Of a DNA stretch of 64,000 nucleotides, positions 22,581 to 34,482 are shown in pieces. The DNA lies in assembly GCF_000247695.1 (NCBI RefSeq), contig NW_004624732.1:26014021-26078020 (forward strand), written 5' to 3'. The translations under genes and the position numbers were made by a program. The stretch's first letter is position 1. Every line of letters begins with the position of its first letter. The notes under the pieces were generated by a model, which was not told the origin of the DNA, did no database searches, and saw nothing but the letters and a program-made list of their open reading frames with translations. The DNA is from Heterocephalus glaber. Its lineage: Eukaryota; Chordata; Mammalia; Rodentia; Bathyergidae.

Positions 22581-23934
22581 GTTACTCTCCTGCCTGACTA
22601 CACGGATGGGGCACCCTGCCCCTAGCACCTCAGACACAGGCTACTTCTCGAAAGGACTTGGCTGCGCACTGTGGCTGTGGGGTCAGTGTTGATGGCCCTG
22701 TGGGATCCTAAGTCATGAACTCCACATGCTCAATTTGCACTTGTCTGTCTCCCCCAGCAACTTCCCATAACCACTCTCCTTTTGTCCCTTGGTAGTGTTG
22801 GGGAGGGATATGCTGCAGGTGGGGAGAGCTTAGCGGGAGTGGGCATTGGCACTTCTGACTGGGGGGGGCTTTCCTAATTCCAGTGTCAATATCTGTGTGA
22901 CTAGTTATTTTCAACGCTGCCTGAGTGCATGAGATACACACCTGGCCCTGGAAATTCAAGCAGAGGTTATGCCTTCTGTTCTGTTTCTCTCCTATGTGAG
23001 CGGAGCTCTCCTGGGCACCCAAGACAAAAATCCTGGTGCCCTGTGCATGAGGCCATCATAACACCACATCAGACCACCCTGCACAGGCTGACTGCTCTAA
23101 ACTCCCCTGATCATGTGGCCCTGTTAGTTAAACATTCTGTGAGCACTCATACCCAATATATATTTGACTTATGAATAATTTATCTGTACCATCATCAATC
23201 TATACTTTAAAATTTTTTCCATCTTTTTATATTTATATTCATCCAAGGATCTGCATAGTCAAGTTAGTATCTACATTCAAGCTAGCTGACCAAGTCTGGA
23301 AATAGGTCTCCCCTCCTTGAAATCAAAAGAAAAGAAGGTTAATTCATGTGTTTTCCTTCAATTTGCCATTTTCCCAGAATCTTAGGCATGGAAATCTGTT
23401 CTTTTATGAGTCACAGGTAAGCCTGTGCACTTTTAATTCTGAAATGCGTAGTTTCTAGCTATTTTGTAAGTATTAGTAATGCTTGATTTTTTTTCTCCTG
23501 CTTTTTTTTAGATTAAAAATAAATAAAGTTAAAATTCCAATATTTTCTTCTTATATCTGATCTTTGGAGACTGCTGTTGTCATTGGAGCAGCTCACAGAG
23601 TCAGGATGGGCCAGGCCAGTCAGGGTCACTCCTGGGGCCATGCTGGATATCAGGCAGAATGAAGTGAAGAATTTCCAAGGAATATTTTGGTTTCCTGTCC
23701 TTGCCACATTCTAATCCCCTTCAGTGAAGGAGAGCAGACACTCAAATGAGAGTGGATTGTAGCAGCAGTGGCAGTATGTAATACGAGCAGTTTTTAAAAA
23801 TAAATTTTACCATAATAATTTTAGGAAGGCACATAGGTGCATAGAAGAATGTAATAGCATACATGGGCCTATAATCTCCCATCAACACTTACTGCATCCC
23901 CTCCAACCAGGCAGAGCTACAGTTTTTATCTGTT
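22581..23934. other. Intergenic, nothing firm
   Basis: Two AT-rich stretches (23150-23260 and 23460-23530), a G-run at 22861-22868, no exon. 23800-23930 could be an old L1 3' end but I cannot confirm it. Confidence 0.45.
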
Positions 23935-24110
23935 AATATCTTAAAATGTGTCAGGAATTGTGCTACAGCATAATTGTGTCCTTGCAACACCCCCATGACG
24001 TAGGAATTACTGTTAGTCCCACTTTACAAACTCAGGTCCAGAGACTGAAGTGACTTCCCCAAGATAATGCCCAGGACTGTGCCAAGGTCTGTGTGACTCC
24101 GAGCCCAAAT
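23935..24110 (-). repeat. MIR
   Basis: 'tgtgtcaggaattgtgctacag', 'ccatgacgtaggaattactg', 'cactttacaaactcaggtccagagactgaagtgacttccc' follow reversed MIR. Confidence 0.78.
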
Positions 24111-24261
24111 TCTTTTGGGTATCTGGGGAGAATAGGGAAGTGAGACCTTAAAAAAGGAAACCACAATGAAGGTGCATTTCTATAAACCAACCCTCTGCAG
24201 GGGAAGCCAGGGGCAAAGGCTTTTACAGGACCCCTGAAAGTAAGCATTTGCTTTCCCTTAC

Positions 24262-24480
24262 CACTGTAACCAGTTCATTTCTAGGACTCCTCTCTCTCCC
24301 CCTTCTTCTGTTCCATGCTTCAGTAATGGTGTTCCCTCTACCTAGAACTCTTTTCTCAGGTTAGCTCCCCCTCCTTCGGGACTCAGCTAGCACATCACTC
24401 CTAGTAACCCCTAGTCCCCACCCTGGTACTCCAGAGAGTTTCTTTCTGTCCTTCCAGAGGGCCCAGAAACCTTGAAATTC
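24262..24480 (+). repeat. L2 fragment
   Basis: 'ccatgcttcagtaatggtgttccctctacctagaactctt' fits the L2 segment around 'gttccctctgcctggaatgctctt', followed by a 'cagctagcacatcactcc' block. Confidence 0.5.
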
Positions 24481-24639
24481 TCCACCATGATGCTCAACAC
24501 ACTTGTGGCATCCCTATGGATACAGGCCTGACAAGGGCAGACCCCATGTCCATGTGGGTCACCGACAAACATACACTGCCCCCAGCAGTTAGAGTGGCAC
24601 TTGGCACAAAGCCAGTGCTCATAAGTATTTGTGGCATAG

Positions 24640-24716
24640 GTGGATGGATGGGTGGGTGGGTGGATGGGTGGAAGGGGGGTGGATGGGTGGATGGGTGGAA
24701 GGGTGGATGGATAGGG
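24640..24716 (+). repeat. (TGGA)n/(TGGG)n microsatellite
   Basis: A 77-bp tract of TGGA and TGGG units with one AAGGGGGG interruption. Confidence 0.95.
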
Positions 24717-25836
24717 ACATCCTAGCAGATTCCAAAATATTGATCTTGGAAAGATTTCTATACAGGTGTGTGATTTTATAGTGGGATAAAAGGTGGTCTC
24801 ACCTAGCAAGCTGAATCACTGCTTTTAACCAAAGGATCCCCACCCACTGGGGCCCTGAGTTTGTAAGGTTTAAGTGAACAGTGAGGACCATGTGTAAAGG
24901 AGCATGTATTACAAACTGTGAGGTCCTGGCTACACCTTTAGCAATTACCAGACCTTCCGTGTGGCACAAACATACGACCCCCAGCATGCTGCAGCCTCAG
25001 GACTGTTCTAGGCTCCCTTTTCAGGATGCTGTCTGTATTCTGAGGCTGCTTGGGTAGTAGCTTCATTTCCAACCAAGCCCCTCACTCAGTGCATTTGCCA
25101 TCAGGGTTCTTTTATCTCCTCCAAATGGAAAACATCTTTTGAAAAATCTTTGTCATAATATGCACTTACAAAAAGATGTAAACAGTATAGAGAAATATAA
25201 AGCAAAAAGTCAAAACTCCCTTCCCCCTATGTGATTTCCTTCCCCAGAGATAATTTCTATAATAGCATGGCTTGCATTCTTCTAGACTTTTCAAATGCAC
25301 AGAGGCGTGGATTTGTCCACAGAGTGTAAAACTAAACACTGCTCCGTACCTGCTCTCTTCCCTTAATGATCAGTCGGAGCGACTGTGAGCAGTGATTCCT
25401 GCTGAGCCTCTTTCTTTCCCTGAGGTTCTGCTCTTATATGCTTGTACTTCCCACTGATAATGACCTTAATTGGTTAAACAAATCTCCCACCTCCAGACCC
25501 GGAAGCTGCAAGTTCCCCATTCCCTGGTCTAACAGAGCGATAGCCTCTGCTAACAGGATGCCTTTCACTTACAGTTTCTGCTCTACCTTATTTCCAAAGC
25601 AATACAGTATCTCTATCCAATTTACAGATTATCCTAGCACATCCCTTCTTTCTGCCTTGTGGTATGTTTTCTACAGCCATCCCTTCTCCTGGGACTGAGT
25701 TAGACAAAGAGATGCCTCTAGCCAGTAGGGTTTGCTGCTGTGGGCACAAGAGAAGAAAGGGGCCTCCCATGTGCATGGGAGTGTGGAGACCCTTTCTCTG
25801 GATGTACTGGGTTCTAGTACCTTGAGCCTTGGCTGC
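24717..25836. other. Intergenic around an old L1 relic
   Basis: Apart from 25140-25320, no repeat or exon signature is seen. Confidence 0.45.
25140..25320. repeat. Old L1 (L1M-type) 3' fragment
   Basis: 'acagtatagagaaatataaagcaaaaagt', 'cccttccccc' and 'cccagagataatttctataatagcatggcttgcattcttctagac' resemble the 3' UTR of old mammalian L1s. The family assignment is loose. Confidence 0.45.
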
Positions 25837-26196
25837 TGTGTTAGTTACTTTTCTCTCATTGCTGAGATAAATACCTGATACCCAAAGTTAAAGAGGAAAG
25901 GGTTTATTTAGCTCTCAGTTTGTAGAGGTTTTAGTCCATAATCAGCTGGCGCCAGGGCAGGGTAGCACACGGGAGGGGCATCTCAGAGGAGAAACAGTTC
26001 ATGGCACCCACAGAGTAGCAAAAACAACAAGGGACCTTACAGTGTCTTTCTATTCCTTTTATCTTATTCAGACTACTTAGGGTGGGTAGGACTCACACCC
26101 TCAATCCCAGTGCCCTCGGGCCTGGCTCCACACACTCTAGATTCTGCCACCTAGAAAAAGCATGAGGCTTTGGGGGGACATCTAAAAACAATGTTT
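25837..26196 (-). mobile_element. MaLR solo LTR
   Basis: Starts tgtgttagttacttttctct, then gaggaaagggtttatttagctc and ends with 'catgaggctttggggggacatctaaaaacaatg'. Same family and orientation as copies at 29.1, 33.2, 48.9, 55.9 and 62.4 kb. No internal retroviral genes. Confidence 0.82.
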
Positions 26197-26814
26197 CCAA
26201 CCTTGGGAAAGATTTGGTTTTGGAGGATAAAATCTGGTGGAGGCAGGGCAGCCCGAGCATTTCCTAGAGAGCGCACTACTCTTGTTTTTGACCTTTGGGC
26301 AACGGCTTGGCTGAGCTATGCTTCTTAATGGTGTGTGTCTGCTTGACCACAGGGATCTTTCTGGGAACTGGAATGAAGGCCTCTTCTTCCAAGTGGATGT
26401 GGTATTTTGAGGGTCACAGTTTACTGAACAAAAAGGAGGCAGAACTCAGCATCCCCTTAGCTCCTCGGCTGCAGGCCTGGTCTTGAAGCCTCAGATTAGG
26501 AGAATGTCCCCATCCCTCTCTCCCTTGTTCTGTGGTCCCTCTGTCCTCCCCCCTCACACTGCACCTGGGGCTGGGGAGGGCGAGACACTGCTCTGATATC
26601 TGATAACCCACCCTAGGCCAACGGGTAAGACTGACTCAGTCACCTGGATGCCAGGCGCACTGGGTGTCTGATGGGTACCCTGCAAGCAGCCTGAGCAGTG
26701 GGCAGCAGCTGAGTGCACGGAAATAGCCCAGCCCTTTAAAAGGAACCAGGTCACAACACAGGGTGGAAACAGGGACAAATGTGACTTTAACCATTTAAAA
26801 TGGTTTGTATCGAG

Positions 26815-27030
26815 CTAAGTCCTTCATTTATGTTATCTTGCTTAATCTCACCTATGGAGGAAAGTGAGATTCAGCAAGTTAAATCTCTTACTAGATGTCT
26901 TCTCAGAAACTTGGGGAGAAGAATGAAACTAAGGCACAGAAAGGGCTAGTGATTTGCCCAAGATCACACAGCAAAGAAGTGCCCAAAGATTGAATGAAGT
27001 CCAGTTCTGACTTCAAAGCTTTTGGTTCTT
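26815..27030 (-). repeat. MIR
   Basis: 'gctaagtccttcatttatgttatcttgcttaatctc' and 'gaatgaaactaaggcacagaaagggctagtgatttgcccaagatcacacagc' cover most of reversed MIR. Confidence 0.85.
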
Positions 27031-27061
27031 GTAGTCCAAGAATATGCTAATCCTCTATTTG

Positions 27062-27165
27062 AAGCTTATCACCTAATCTTCCTGAGCCATGGTTTCTTTT
27101 TCTGTTAAATGCCACCTATTCCACAAAACTGGTGAGAGGACTGAATGAGCTAAGTGATGTCAATA
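27062..27165 (+). repeat. MIR fragment
   Basis: 'cctgagccatggtttctttttctgttaaatg', 'ggtgagaggactgaatgagc' match forward MIR; back to back with the previous copy. Confidence 0.65.
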
Positions 27166-27599
27166 CTTTTGCTGGGAACTGTTCCCAAACAGTTGGCTGT
27201 CATCACCATTCAAACATTTATTTTGGAAAACAGTCACTTTCATATCAACACCACCTAGCTACTTTTCTGAGTTATTAATATTTAGTGGAACTTAACTATG
27301 GTCTTTGAACTTGGATTCAAATCTGCCTTTACCACAGACAAGCTCAGCAATACGTTAACAGGTTGTTAAGCTTCCTGAGACTCTCTGTCTGTAAGATGAG
27401 GCCGGTGCTCCTACACGTGGATAGTCGGGAGGATTCATGAGATGGCATAGCACACTAGGAGCACAGAATAAGTACTGAAACCTGGTGGTGGTGATGAAAT
27501 GACTGTTAGGAATTGTTCTGTTCTCTCCTGAGTCAGGTGCCAGGGCCACCAGAATGAGGAGGGGGTGGATTTCAATGCTAACAGCTGGCATTTATGAAC

Positions 27600-27785
27600 A
27601 TGTCAGTGTGTCAGGAGCCACCAAGAACTTTTCCAAACATGTCCATAATCCTTTCAATAACCCCATGAGATTAAGATAATTGTGCCTGTTTCACAGAAGA
27701 GGAGAGGAGAGGAGAGACCATTTCCAGCGGTTGGTATATGTGTCAAAGCCAGAACTTGACCCAGTGTGCTTTCCACTCTTCATGC
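27600..27785 (-). repeat. MIR
   Basis: 'tccataatcctttcaataaccccatgagattaagataattgtgcctgtttcacagaagagg' is reversed MIR. A short (GGAGA)n run lies within it. Confidence 0.8.
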
Positions 27786-27789
27786 CGTG

Positions 27790-28489
27790 GCCGTGGTGAG
27801 CACTGCTCACGTGGATCCTAATGTGCAGTGTGTATGAATCCCGAGGTCACTGTGCAGATCTGGCGGGCTCCCTTGCTGACTCCCAGGTGAGTAAGCCCCT
27901 GTATAACTGGGCCTGGAGCCATGACTAAGTCTCAGGGCTCTGCCACATGACTATGCAAACTCCCATTGATGGCCAGGTCCACCACAGACTGATTTCAAAT
28001 TGACACACACAGCTCAGTGGCTCAGGGCCTCTGGCCATGCATAGTAAGAACACCTGCTAATCCCACTAAAGCTCTAGGACTTGGGGTGGGGGGCTGGTCA
28101 GCACAGTCCATTGGAGCAGGGCATGCAGCCCAGGCTTAGGCCTCCTTCAAGACTTGCCCCACCTCCTCGGGATCAATATGACCCTTGCAAGTCTTTGGAA
28201 GGCTGGCTTCTTCTCTCCCCAGCTTCACAGTGGATACTTCAGAGACCCAGACCTGTTCAAGAGCACAGGGTCGAATGCAAGCAGCCTGTTGGCCTCTGGA
28301 TTCTAAAAACAGCTTTGTCACCAGGTGTTGCATTCAAAACCTGCTTGCTAGGTGTCTGCCATGCACCCAGAGAAGTGGCAGGGGACATGGTCACTACTCC
28401 CTTGCAGTCCAGTGAGTAACTGGAAGCACAGTTACAGAGACCTAGATATAACCTAGACATAACATTTTAGTACTGCTTGATTTTTTTTG
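27790..28489. other. Intergenic, nothing recognised
   Basis: No repeat or exon signature. Overlapping ORFs up to 112 codons lack domains. Confidence 0.5.
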
Positions 28490-28655
28490 ATGATCATTCG
28501 AAAAAAAATTTTTATTAGTCCATGTTTGCAGCACATAATGTTTCTATCTCTTGTGGGGGGTTGATACATGTCTGTAACGCATCTTAATTCCTTTTTCATC
28601 CCCTTTCCTTCCCTTCCCTCTCCACTCCCTCCATCTTGTGATCCTTTCTAAAGGG
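28490..28655 (-). repeat. Probable L1 3' UTR fragment
   Basis: 'aaatttttattagtccatgtttgcagcacataatg...gttgatacatgtctgtaac' followed by a (CCCTTCC)n tract looks like a reversed rodent L1 3' UTR. Tentative. Confidence 0.4.
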
Positions 28656-29025
28656 CATCGGCAGCTATTCTCTCCCTCTGCCCCCTTCTCTCATTGCTAA
28701 CAACATGCAGCCCCTACACTTACCAGTGTATGAGATGATGGAGAGCTGTAGTGACCTCAGTGGTCACCAGCTGGGTTGGTTATAACATCCTTGTTACCAG
28801 TAGAGGAAACTGAAGCTAAGAACAATGAAACGATTGGTCCCAGCCAGTCCAGTCAGCTTCTAAGGGCTTCTGTGTCTCAAAGTGAGGGGTCTGAATGTGA
28901 TAATATGACGGGGGAGGGAGAAAGCAGAGGGAGTCCTGTGCCTATTTCAGGCCATGTAGAGCAGATCACTTGCCTGCCAGGCTTCAGCTTTCCTATAACC
29001 TCCTGCAAATGCCAACCAGAGGACC

Positions 29026-29089
29026 CTTCCTCCCTCCCTCCGTCTAGCCATCCATTCACCCTTCCTTGCTTCCATCTATACTTCCGTCC
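29026..29089 (+). repeat. (TCCC/CCAT)n low-complexity tract, left part
   Basis: ccttcctccctccctccgtc then gccatccattcacccttccttgc. The tract resumes at 29456, beyond an inserted LTR. Confidence 0.8.
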
Positions 29090-29452
29090 TGTGTTAGTCA
29101 ATTTTTCATCACTGTTACAAAATGCTTAAAAGGAGGGGAAATTTGTTCCCACTCACAGTTTCAGAAGTTTCAGTCTATGGTCATTTGTGCCTCTTGTTTT
29201 GGGCCTGTGGCCGCACAGGACCTCATGGTGGGTGCATGTGGCAGAGGAGGTCTGTGTACCTCATGGTGGCTGGGAAATGAAGGGAGCAAGAGGAGTTGCC
29301 GGGGTCCCAATATTCCTTTCAATTGGCCTAATGTCCTTCCACTGAGTGTTACCTACTAAAGGTCCCATAACTTTCCAGTAGTGCCGCATTGAAGACCAGC
29401 TATTAACAAATGGGGCTTCAGGTGGACATTCCAGGCCCAAACTAAGCAATCT
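29090..29452 (-). mobile_element. MaLR solo LTR
   Basis: Starts tgtgttagtcaatttttcatcactgttac, has gaggggaaatttgttcccac and ends 'ggtggacattccaggcccaaactaagc'. Inserted inside a CCAT-rich tract. Confidence 0.82.
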
Positions 29453-29545
29453 ATTCATCATCCACCCATTCATCTACCTTCCCCTCCCTCCATTATCTGT
29501 CCACCCTTATCCACTCAGCCATCCATTATCCATGCATTCAATATG
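29453..29545 (+). repeat. (CCAT)n low-complexity tract, right part
   Basis: 'ctattcatcatccacccattcatctacc', then 'ccactcagccatccattatccatgc'. Continuation of 29026-29089. Confidence 0.75.
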
Positions 29546-30894
29546 GACCTGTGTCCCAGGCCCTGCGAAGGTGATGAAAATTGAGCCTACTCAGCCACTT
29601 GCTGAGAGAGATGGAAGTGCAACCCTTTCCCAGCTCTTCATAAGCAAGCAGGCCCAGCAGTCAGTGTGAGGGCCTCTCATAGGCCTGCTCCCAGGTGACT
29701 GGCATCCAAGAACACTAAGTTCCCTGCTGAGGCTGAACTGAGTCAAGCTCAAGATCTCCACAGGCAGCACAGGGGTGTGGGGATCTGGCCCCTTTCCTGT
29801 GCCATGTGCCATGTTTGAGCCCTAGTTGGCCCCCGGTCAGACCCTGCAACCTCTGCTTAGCTGTCCACCCAGCAGGGTCAGTCTCATCCTAGAGGGGACA
29901 CCTTTTGGCTCCTGCACTGGTTACCACTCATGTTGGGACTTCTGGCTGCAGAAGGAGAAGGTTGGGCCTGGGTCATGCTCTGCTGTTGCGAGGTAGCTTA
30001 CGAGAGCGGCTGTGTGAGGAAGAGAGGAACCTGACACACAGGAAGAGGCCAAGTTCAATGCTGAGCTCCAGGTCTAGATCGGAGAGCTGCTCTGCAGGCT
30101 GTGTGTTCGGGGAGCCGCCCTGCGGCCCACGGTCAGCTGCCTCCTTTCATGTTGCTGGGCTACTGGGGCTGCCAAACAAGGGGTCCCATGGTCTCAGCCT
30201 CCAAACAGCAAGGAATTGTTTCCACTGCATGAGAAGCCAGTGCTGGCAGCTGCTGGGGGCCAGGGTGTTCTGAATTAATTCTCCATTATTCCCATTCCAG
30301 AAAGTCCAGGGCAAAGGAATCCTGAACAACATCAAATCGTAGTCATCACTCTTTTGGCTCCTTGCTTGACAAACCTTCATGTCTCCCCACACTTACACAA
30401 TCACCTCCAATTTCCAGACCTGGCAGATTAGCCTCTTATGATCTTCCCTTGCTACCCCTCGGCCCACTCTCCCTTCCCCTGACTCTGCAGTCACTTGGAG
30501 TTTCAGCCTCCTGACCACGAGGCTCCTTCCTGCCTCACTAGGGGCAAGGAGTAGGTGAGCTACCAAATTCAAGGGAGGAACCAAAATATTCACTAGGCAA
30601 GATAATTTTAATACAATATTTAAAACATCAAAATCCGTGTAATTCACAATAGACCTATTATCAACATTTTAATTAAAGATGCCACCAGTCAGAAAATCAA
30701 GTGCATCTTTTTCTTTTAGAATAATTTCTTTTCCTTTTTCTACCTTTAAAAAACCCCACTTTATTGTGGTACGATCTTGAGTCTCATTTTATCCCAGTTG
30801 GCACCATACTTTGAGAGGAGAAGAAAAACAAGAGTGGAAGAATGTGTGATTTGGTGGTGTTAACCTCGATAAAGAGTAATCTCCTTGTTACTAG
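29546..30894. other. Intergenic, nothing firm
   Basis: No exon. 30590-30715 is AT-rich and repeat-free with gataattttaatac and acattttaattaaag homeodomain-type cores. Confidence 0.45.
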
Positions 30895-31100
30895 TCATCT
30901 GCTGTTTGTCAAGCCCTTATTCAGCACCAGGTACCACACTGTACAGTCTACATTCACCATCTCATGTTTAGGTGTGATGATGCTTATTTCAGACTTGGAC
31001 TCTGAAGAACAGAAAGGGTGAGTAGGTTATCTGGAGGCACACTGCTCTGACAGGTAAATGAGGTGGAATTAGAATGCAGGTCGGAGCCCAGCATCCATCC
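30895..31100 (-). repeat. MIR
   Basis: 'gtcaagcccttattcagcaccaggtacc', 'gaagaacagaaagggtgagtaggttatctggaggcacactgc' match reversed MIR. Confidence 0.75.
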
Positions 31101-31189
31101 TCCTCCAGCATACCAGGAGCATCTTTCCAGGTAAGCATCTGTCTTTACCTTTCTCTCCATCCTAACAATGACGAAGACGCACAATAAGC

Positions 31190-31375
31190 AACATTTACAA
31201 AGTTCTTGCTATGAGGAAAGCACCTTCCAAGTTGCCCGTCACATTTAAACCTCCCCACCACTCAGAAATGATGTAGAAATGATCATCATTTTATATATGA
31301 GGAAACTGAGGCCCAGAGGTTAGGTAAGGAACTCTCCCGAGGTCCCAGGAGAGTAAGCAGTAGAACCAAGACCGG
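31190..31375 (-). repeat. MIR
   Basis: 'acaaagttcttgctatgaggaaagcacc' through 'atatgaggaaactgaggcccagaggttaggtaagg' is reversed MIR. Confidence 0.82.
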
Positions 31376-31599
31376 CAGCCCACATCCTCCTGGCAGAGCC
31401 AGACCGGGTTGTCCTGCTCCGTACTCCGGAGGGGGGGTACCAACCGTGCAGCCCTGCCCAGCTCCCAGGCAGCCAGCCAGCACCCCTCTTTTGCGCCTCT
31501 TGCAGCCACTAGCGCCTCCCACAGATGCCCCCTCCCATGTCGCTGCTGTGCTCCTCAGAAGCCGTCACCCTAGTGGAAACCTGCCAGGGGGACAATGAA

Positions 31600-31990
31600 G
31601 GCATTCAGGCACTGTTATTTATTTATTTCTCAATAAAGAAGCTTCATGAATAGATGGATATTTATTCACCTAATTCACTTTTGCAAATGCAGTGTCCTTC
31701 AAAGGATGATTTGTTTGCTGAGTGGGGCTGAGGCGGGAGGTTAAAAATAGCTCCCGGCGGTACCGTATTTCTCAGTAAATCACTGTTGAGAATTTAATAA
31801 TAAAATTAGTCTTACATCAGGTACCAGATAAGGCTCCTCTGAGATGCAAATCGAATTCCGCTTCCTCCCCAGCATGGCCATTGGTGAGGTTGCACACCCA
31901 CTAACCTCGGTCTTACGGGCACTGGATTCAGTCTTTCTCTGCTGGCCAATAGCAGGACCTCACACGCCTGTCTCGTTAAGGCAGTCATTT
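31600..31990. promoter_or_regulatory. Candidate distal enhancer (MEF2 and octamer motifs)
   Basis: AT-rich and repeat-free. TTAAAAATAG (31741-31750) fits the MEF2 consensus YTAWWWWTAR, ATGCAAAT (31844-31851) is a perfect POU octamer, and 'gaatttaataataaaattag' adds TAAT cores. Lies 12 kb 3' of C1QL2. Function is inferred. Confidence 0.35.
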
Positions 31991-33034
31991 GTAATATTCA
32001 GTAAGTTGGAAATGAAGAGCCTGGGCTTTCTCCCAGGGCACAGCTGCCACCTACAGCAGCTGGGGGAAGATGCACACTGCTCCTGTCCAAGTCAGGGAAA
32101 CCTGGACTGGCCTCAGATTCAGGGCAGAAGCAGTGTCCTCTAAAATGCTTTGGAAAAGTTCACGATCACCTGCTGTGCTCCAAGTCCAGCAGTGAGCTCC
32201 AGGGAAGTAGAGATGCCCTAGATGCCACCTCTAAGGAACTCAGGCCTGGTCTGTGGGAGGGACAGGGCATCATGGTCTGAACACAAGGAGACAAGCAGGT
32301 ACAAGATCCTGGGAGCAGGGCAGGGGGAAGGTTACCATTCTGTCAAAGAAAAAAGCACACAATTCAGGAAGGCTCACCTCCCAAAGTGATACCTTCGCTG
32401 GCTTTTGCAGGATGAATAGAAGTTCTCCAGGCAGTCAAATAGGCATTAAGGGCAGAGGAGAAAGCATTTTGCAAATGCTTAAAAGCATAAGGGCAAATGA
32501 AATGGTATGTAGAAAGGTATGGAAGAATGAATATGGTGAATGAGAAATTTTAACTGGTTCTCTGTGGCCAAAGATTAGCAAGAGGGGGACTAAAAAATCT
32601 TGTGGGGGTCACATGGCCTTGAGTGAGCTGAGAGGGCCGAGCTGTTTGTCTGAGAGCATGAGGAATGAGTGAAGACTCGGAAGCAGGGGAGAGGAGGGGT
32701 CACAGGTCCATGTTGACCTCTCTTTCAGGACACCGTGTGAAGGAAGAGGGTGGGACGGTTCCCTTCTTCCCTGGGAGAGAGCAACCATTGCCTGTAGGGA
32801 AGGAGTGATGCAGGACACAGGCCAAGAACAACAGGGATGAAATGTAAGGCAAGAGCAGAAGAGGAAGGGCTATCTCAGGAAGGGCTGGTGGGTAGCGCTC
32901 CAGGGGGAATCTCAGGTCCTCCATAGGTATTCTACAAGCCTTGTCTTTGTATGACACATTCAGTTTACAAGAAATTCATACAGGGACAAGATAACTGGTT
33001 CCAGACTACAACCTTCTGAGGTTGGCAGGGCAAG
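31991..33034. other. Intergenic, nothing recognised
   Basis: Possible weak LINE-like stretch at 32440-32560 ('gggcagaggagaaagcattttgcaaatgc'), otherwise unique. Confidence 0.45.
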
Positions 33035-33145
33035 CAGCTTGATTTCCATTTTACAGGTGAAGAAACCAAGGCTCAGAGAGGTGGAGTGGCCTGTCCAAGG
33101 TCATTCAGCTAGAAAATAGCAGAACTCCACATTCCTAGTCCAGGC
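33035..33145 (-). repeat. MIR
   Basis: 'ttccattttacaggtgaagaaaccaaggctcagagaggtgg' then 'ctgtccaaggtcattcagct': reversed MIR core. Confidence 0.88.
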
Positions 33146-33180
33146 TTTTTAGAGGCACAATTCTCCCTTCAGTGAGTTGG

Positions 33181-33600
33181 TGTGTCAGTCAGCTTTCTGT
33201 TCCTGTGACAGAATATCTGAGCTAAACATCTTATAAGGAGGAAAGGGTTATTTTAGCTCATGGTTTCTGAGGTTTCAGTCCATGGTTTGCCTAGTTGCCT
33301 TTAGGTCTGTGGCAAGGCAGCACATCATGGTGGCAGAAGTGTGTGGCAGAGGAAGCTGCTCACATCACAGCCAGGGTCCCATTATCTCCTTCAAGGGCAC
33401 ACTTCCAGGGACCGAACTTTCTCCTGCTGAGCCCCTTTCTAAAGTTTTCTCTGTCTCCCAAGAGTACCCTTCACACTGTATCCTGAAAGAGATGTCAACA
33501 TGGATGTGTGATCCCTCCTCTCTCCTGTTTCTGACCCTTCACTTGTTCCCTGGAGACCACCCTTGAACACGTGGCCTTGGGGGGATTTCAGTTGGGGACT
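33181..33600 (-). mobile_element. MaLR solo LTR
   Basis: Begins tgtgtcagtcagctttctgttcctgtgac, then 'gaggaaagggttattttagctcatgg', and ends 'ggccttggggggatttcagttggg'. Confidence 0.82.
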
Positions 33601-33735
33601 TCCCATGAGTCCCATATGAGGAATGGGAGACAGAAGGTCAGGGTGACTCGCTCCTCATCACACGGCTGAGTCAAGGTCTGAGTTTAGATGATTGTCTAGT
33701 TACCTACCTCCTCTTCCCACTCACTGTTTCCAAGT

Positions 33736-34015
33736 GTGCTGGTGCCCTGCTACTTTGTGCTAGTCACTCTCCTGCTCAGGCCACTGCCTTCCATCATTCT
33801 CTCTGGGATATTTTCCCAGGCTACCATCACAGCTTCACCCTGGTTTGGTCCAGGTATCTACAGAAATGGTCAGAAAGGCCTCCCTCCCCGCCCTTCTCCA
33901 CAGCACATCCAGGCACTCCAGGCCGTCTCTGTGCTTGGGCTCCTGAGCTACCATGCTGCTCTTTCCTTGCTTGCTCAATGTCTGGCCTCCCTGCTAGGGG
34001 CTAAGGCCCTGGGCA
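33736..34015 (+). repeat. L2 fragment
   Basis: 'gtcactctcctgctcaggccactgccttccatc', 'tctgtgcttgggctcctgagc' and following pyrimidine-rich text follow L2 in patches. Confidence 0.4.
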
Positions 34016-34404
34016 GAGGGTGGGGTGGAGGGTGGGGGGGTGTCACTTTGTTTGGCATTTTATTTCCCCTCTGGTTGTAGAGGAGGTGCTACATCCATGC
34101 TTATGGAGGGAATATGTGCTGGAGGTGCTGTGCTAGGATAAAAGACAAGCTGCCTCTGCTCAGAGATGCTCCCAGTACACTGGAGATGCAGGCTGTGGGC
34201 CCTCACTGTGGGTCCATGTGACCAGGGACACACTGACGTGCATAAGCACTTTACTCATAGATAGAGAACAGATTGGAGTGCTTTTGACTACAGCAGCAGT
34301 TGAAGGTAAAGGAAGGGAACTGTGTGGCCAACTTGGGCTCTGACAGACTCACTCCCACACAGTGTGCTCTGATGCATTTCATCTCCGTTTGATATTTTTA
34401 AATA
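34016..34404. other. Intergenic, nothing recognised
   Basis: Short G-rich segment at 34016-34050, otherwise unique. Confidence 0.45.
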
Positions 34405-34482
34405 GTTTTTGGTGCTAGGAATGAAATCCAGGGCCTCATCCATACTAGACCAGCAATCTCCCACTGAGGCACAGCCCCAGCT
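34405..34482 (-). repeat. ID SINE
   Basis: tttttggtgctaggaatgaaatcc then cccactgaggcacagccccagct, a diverged reversed ID head. Confidence 0.82.
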
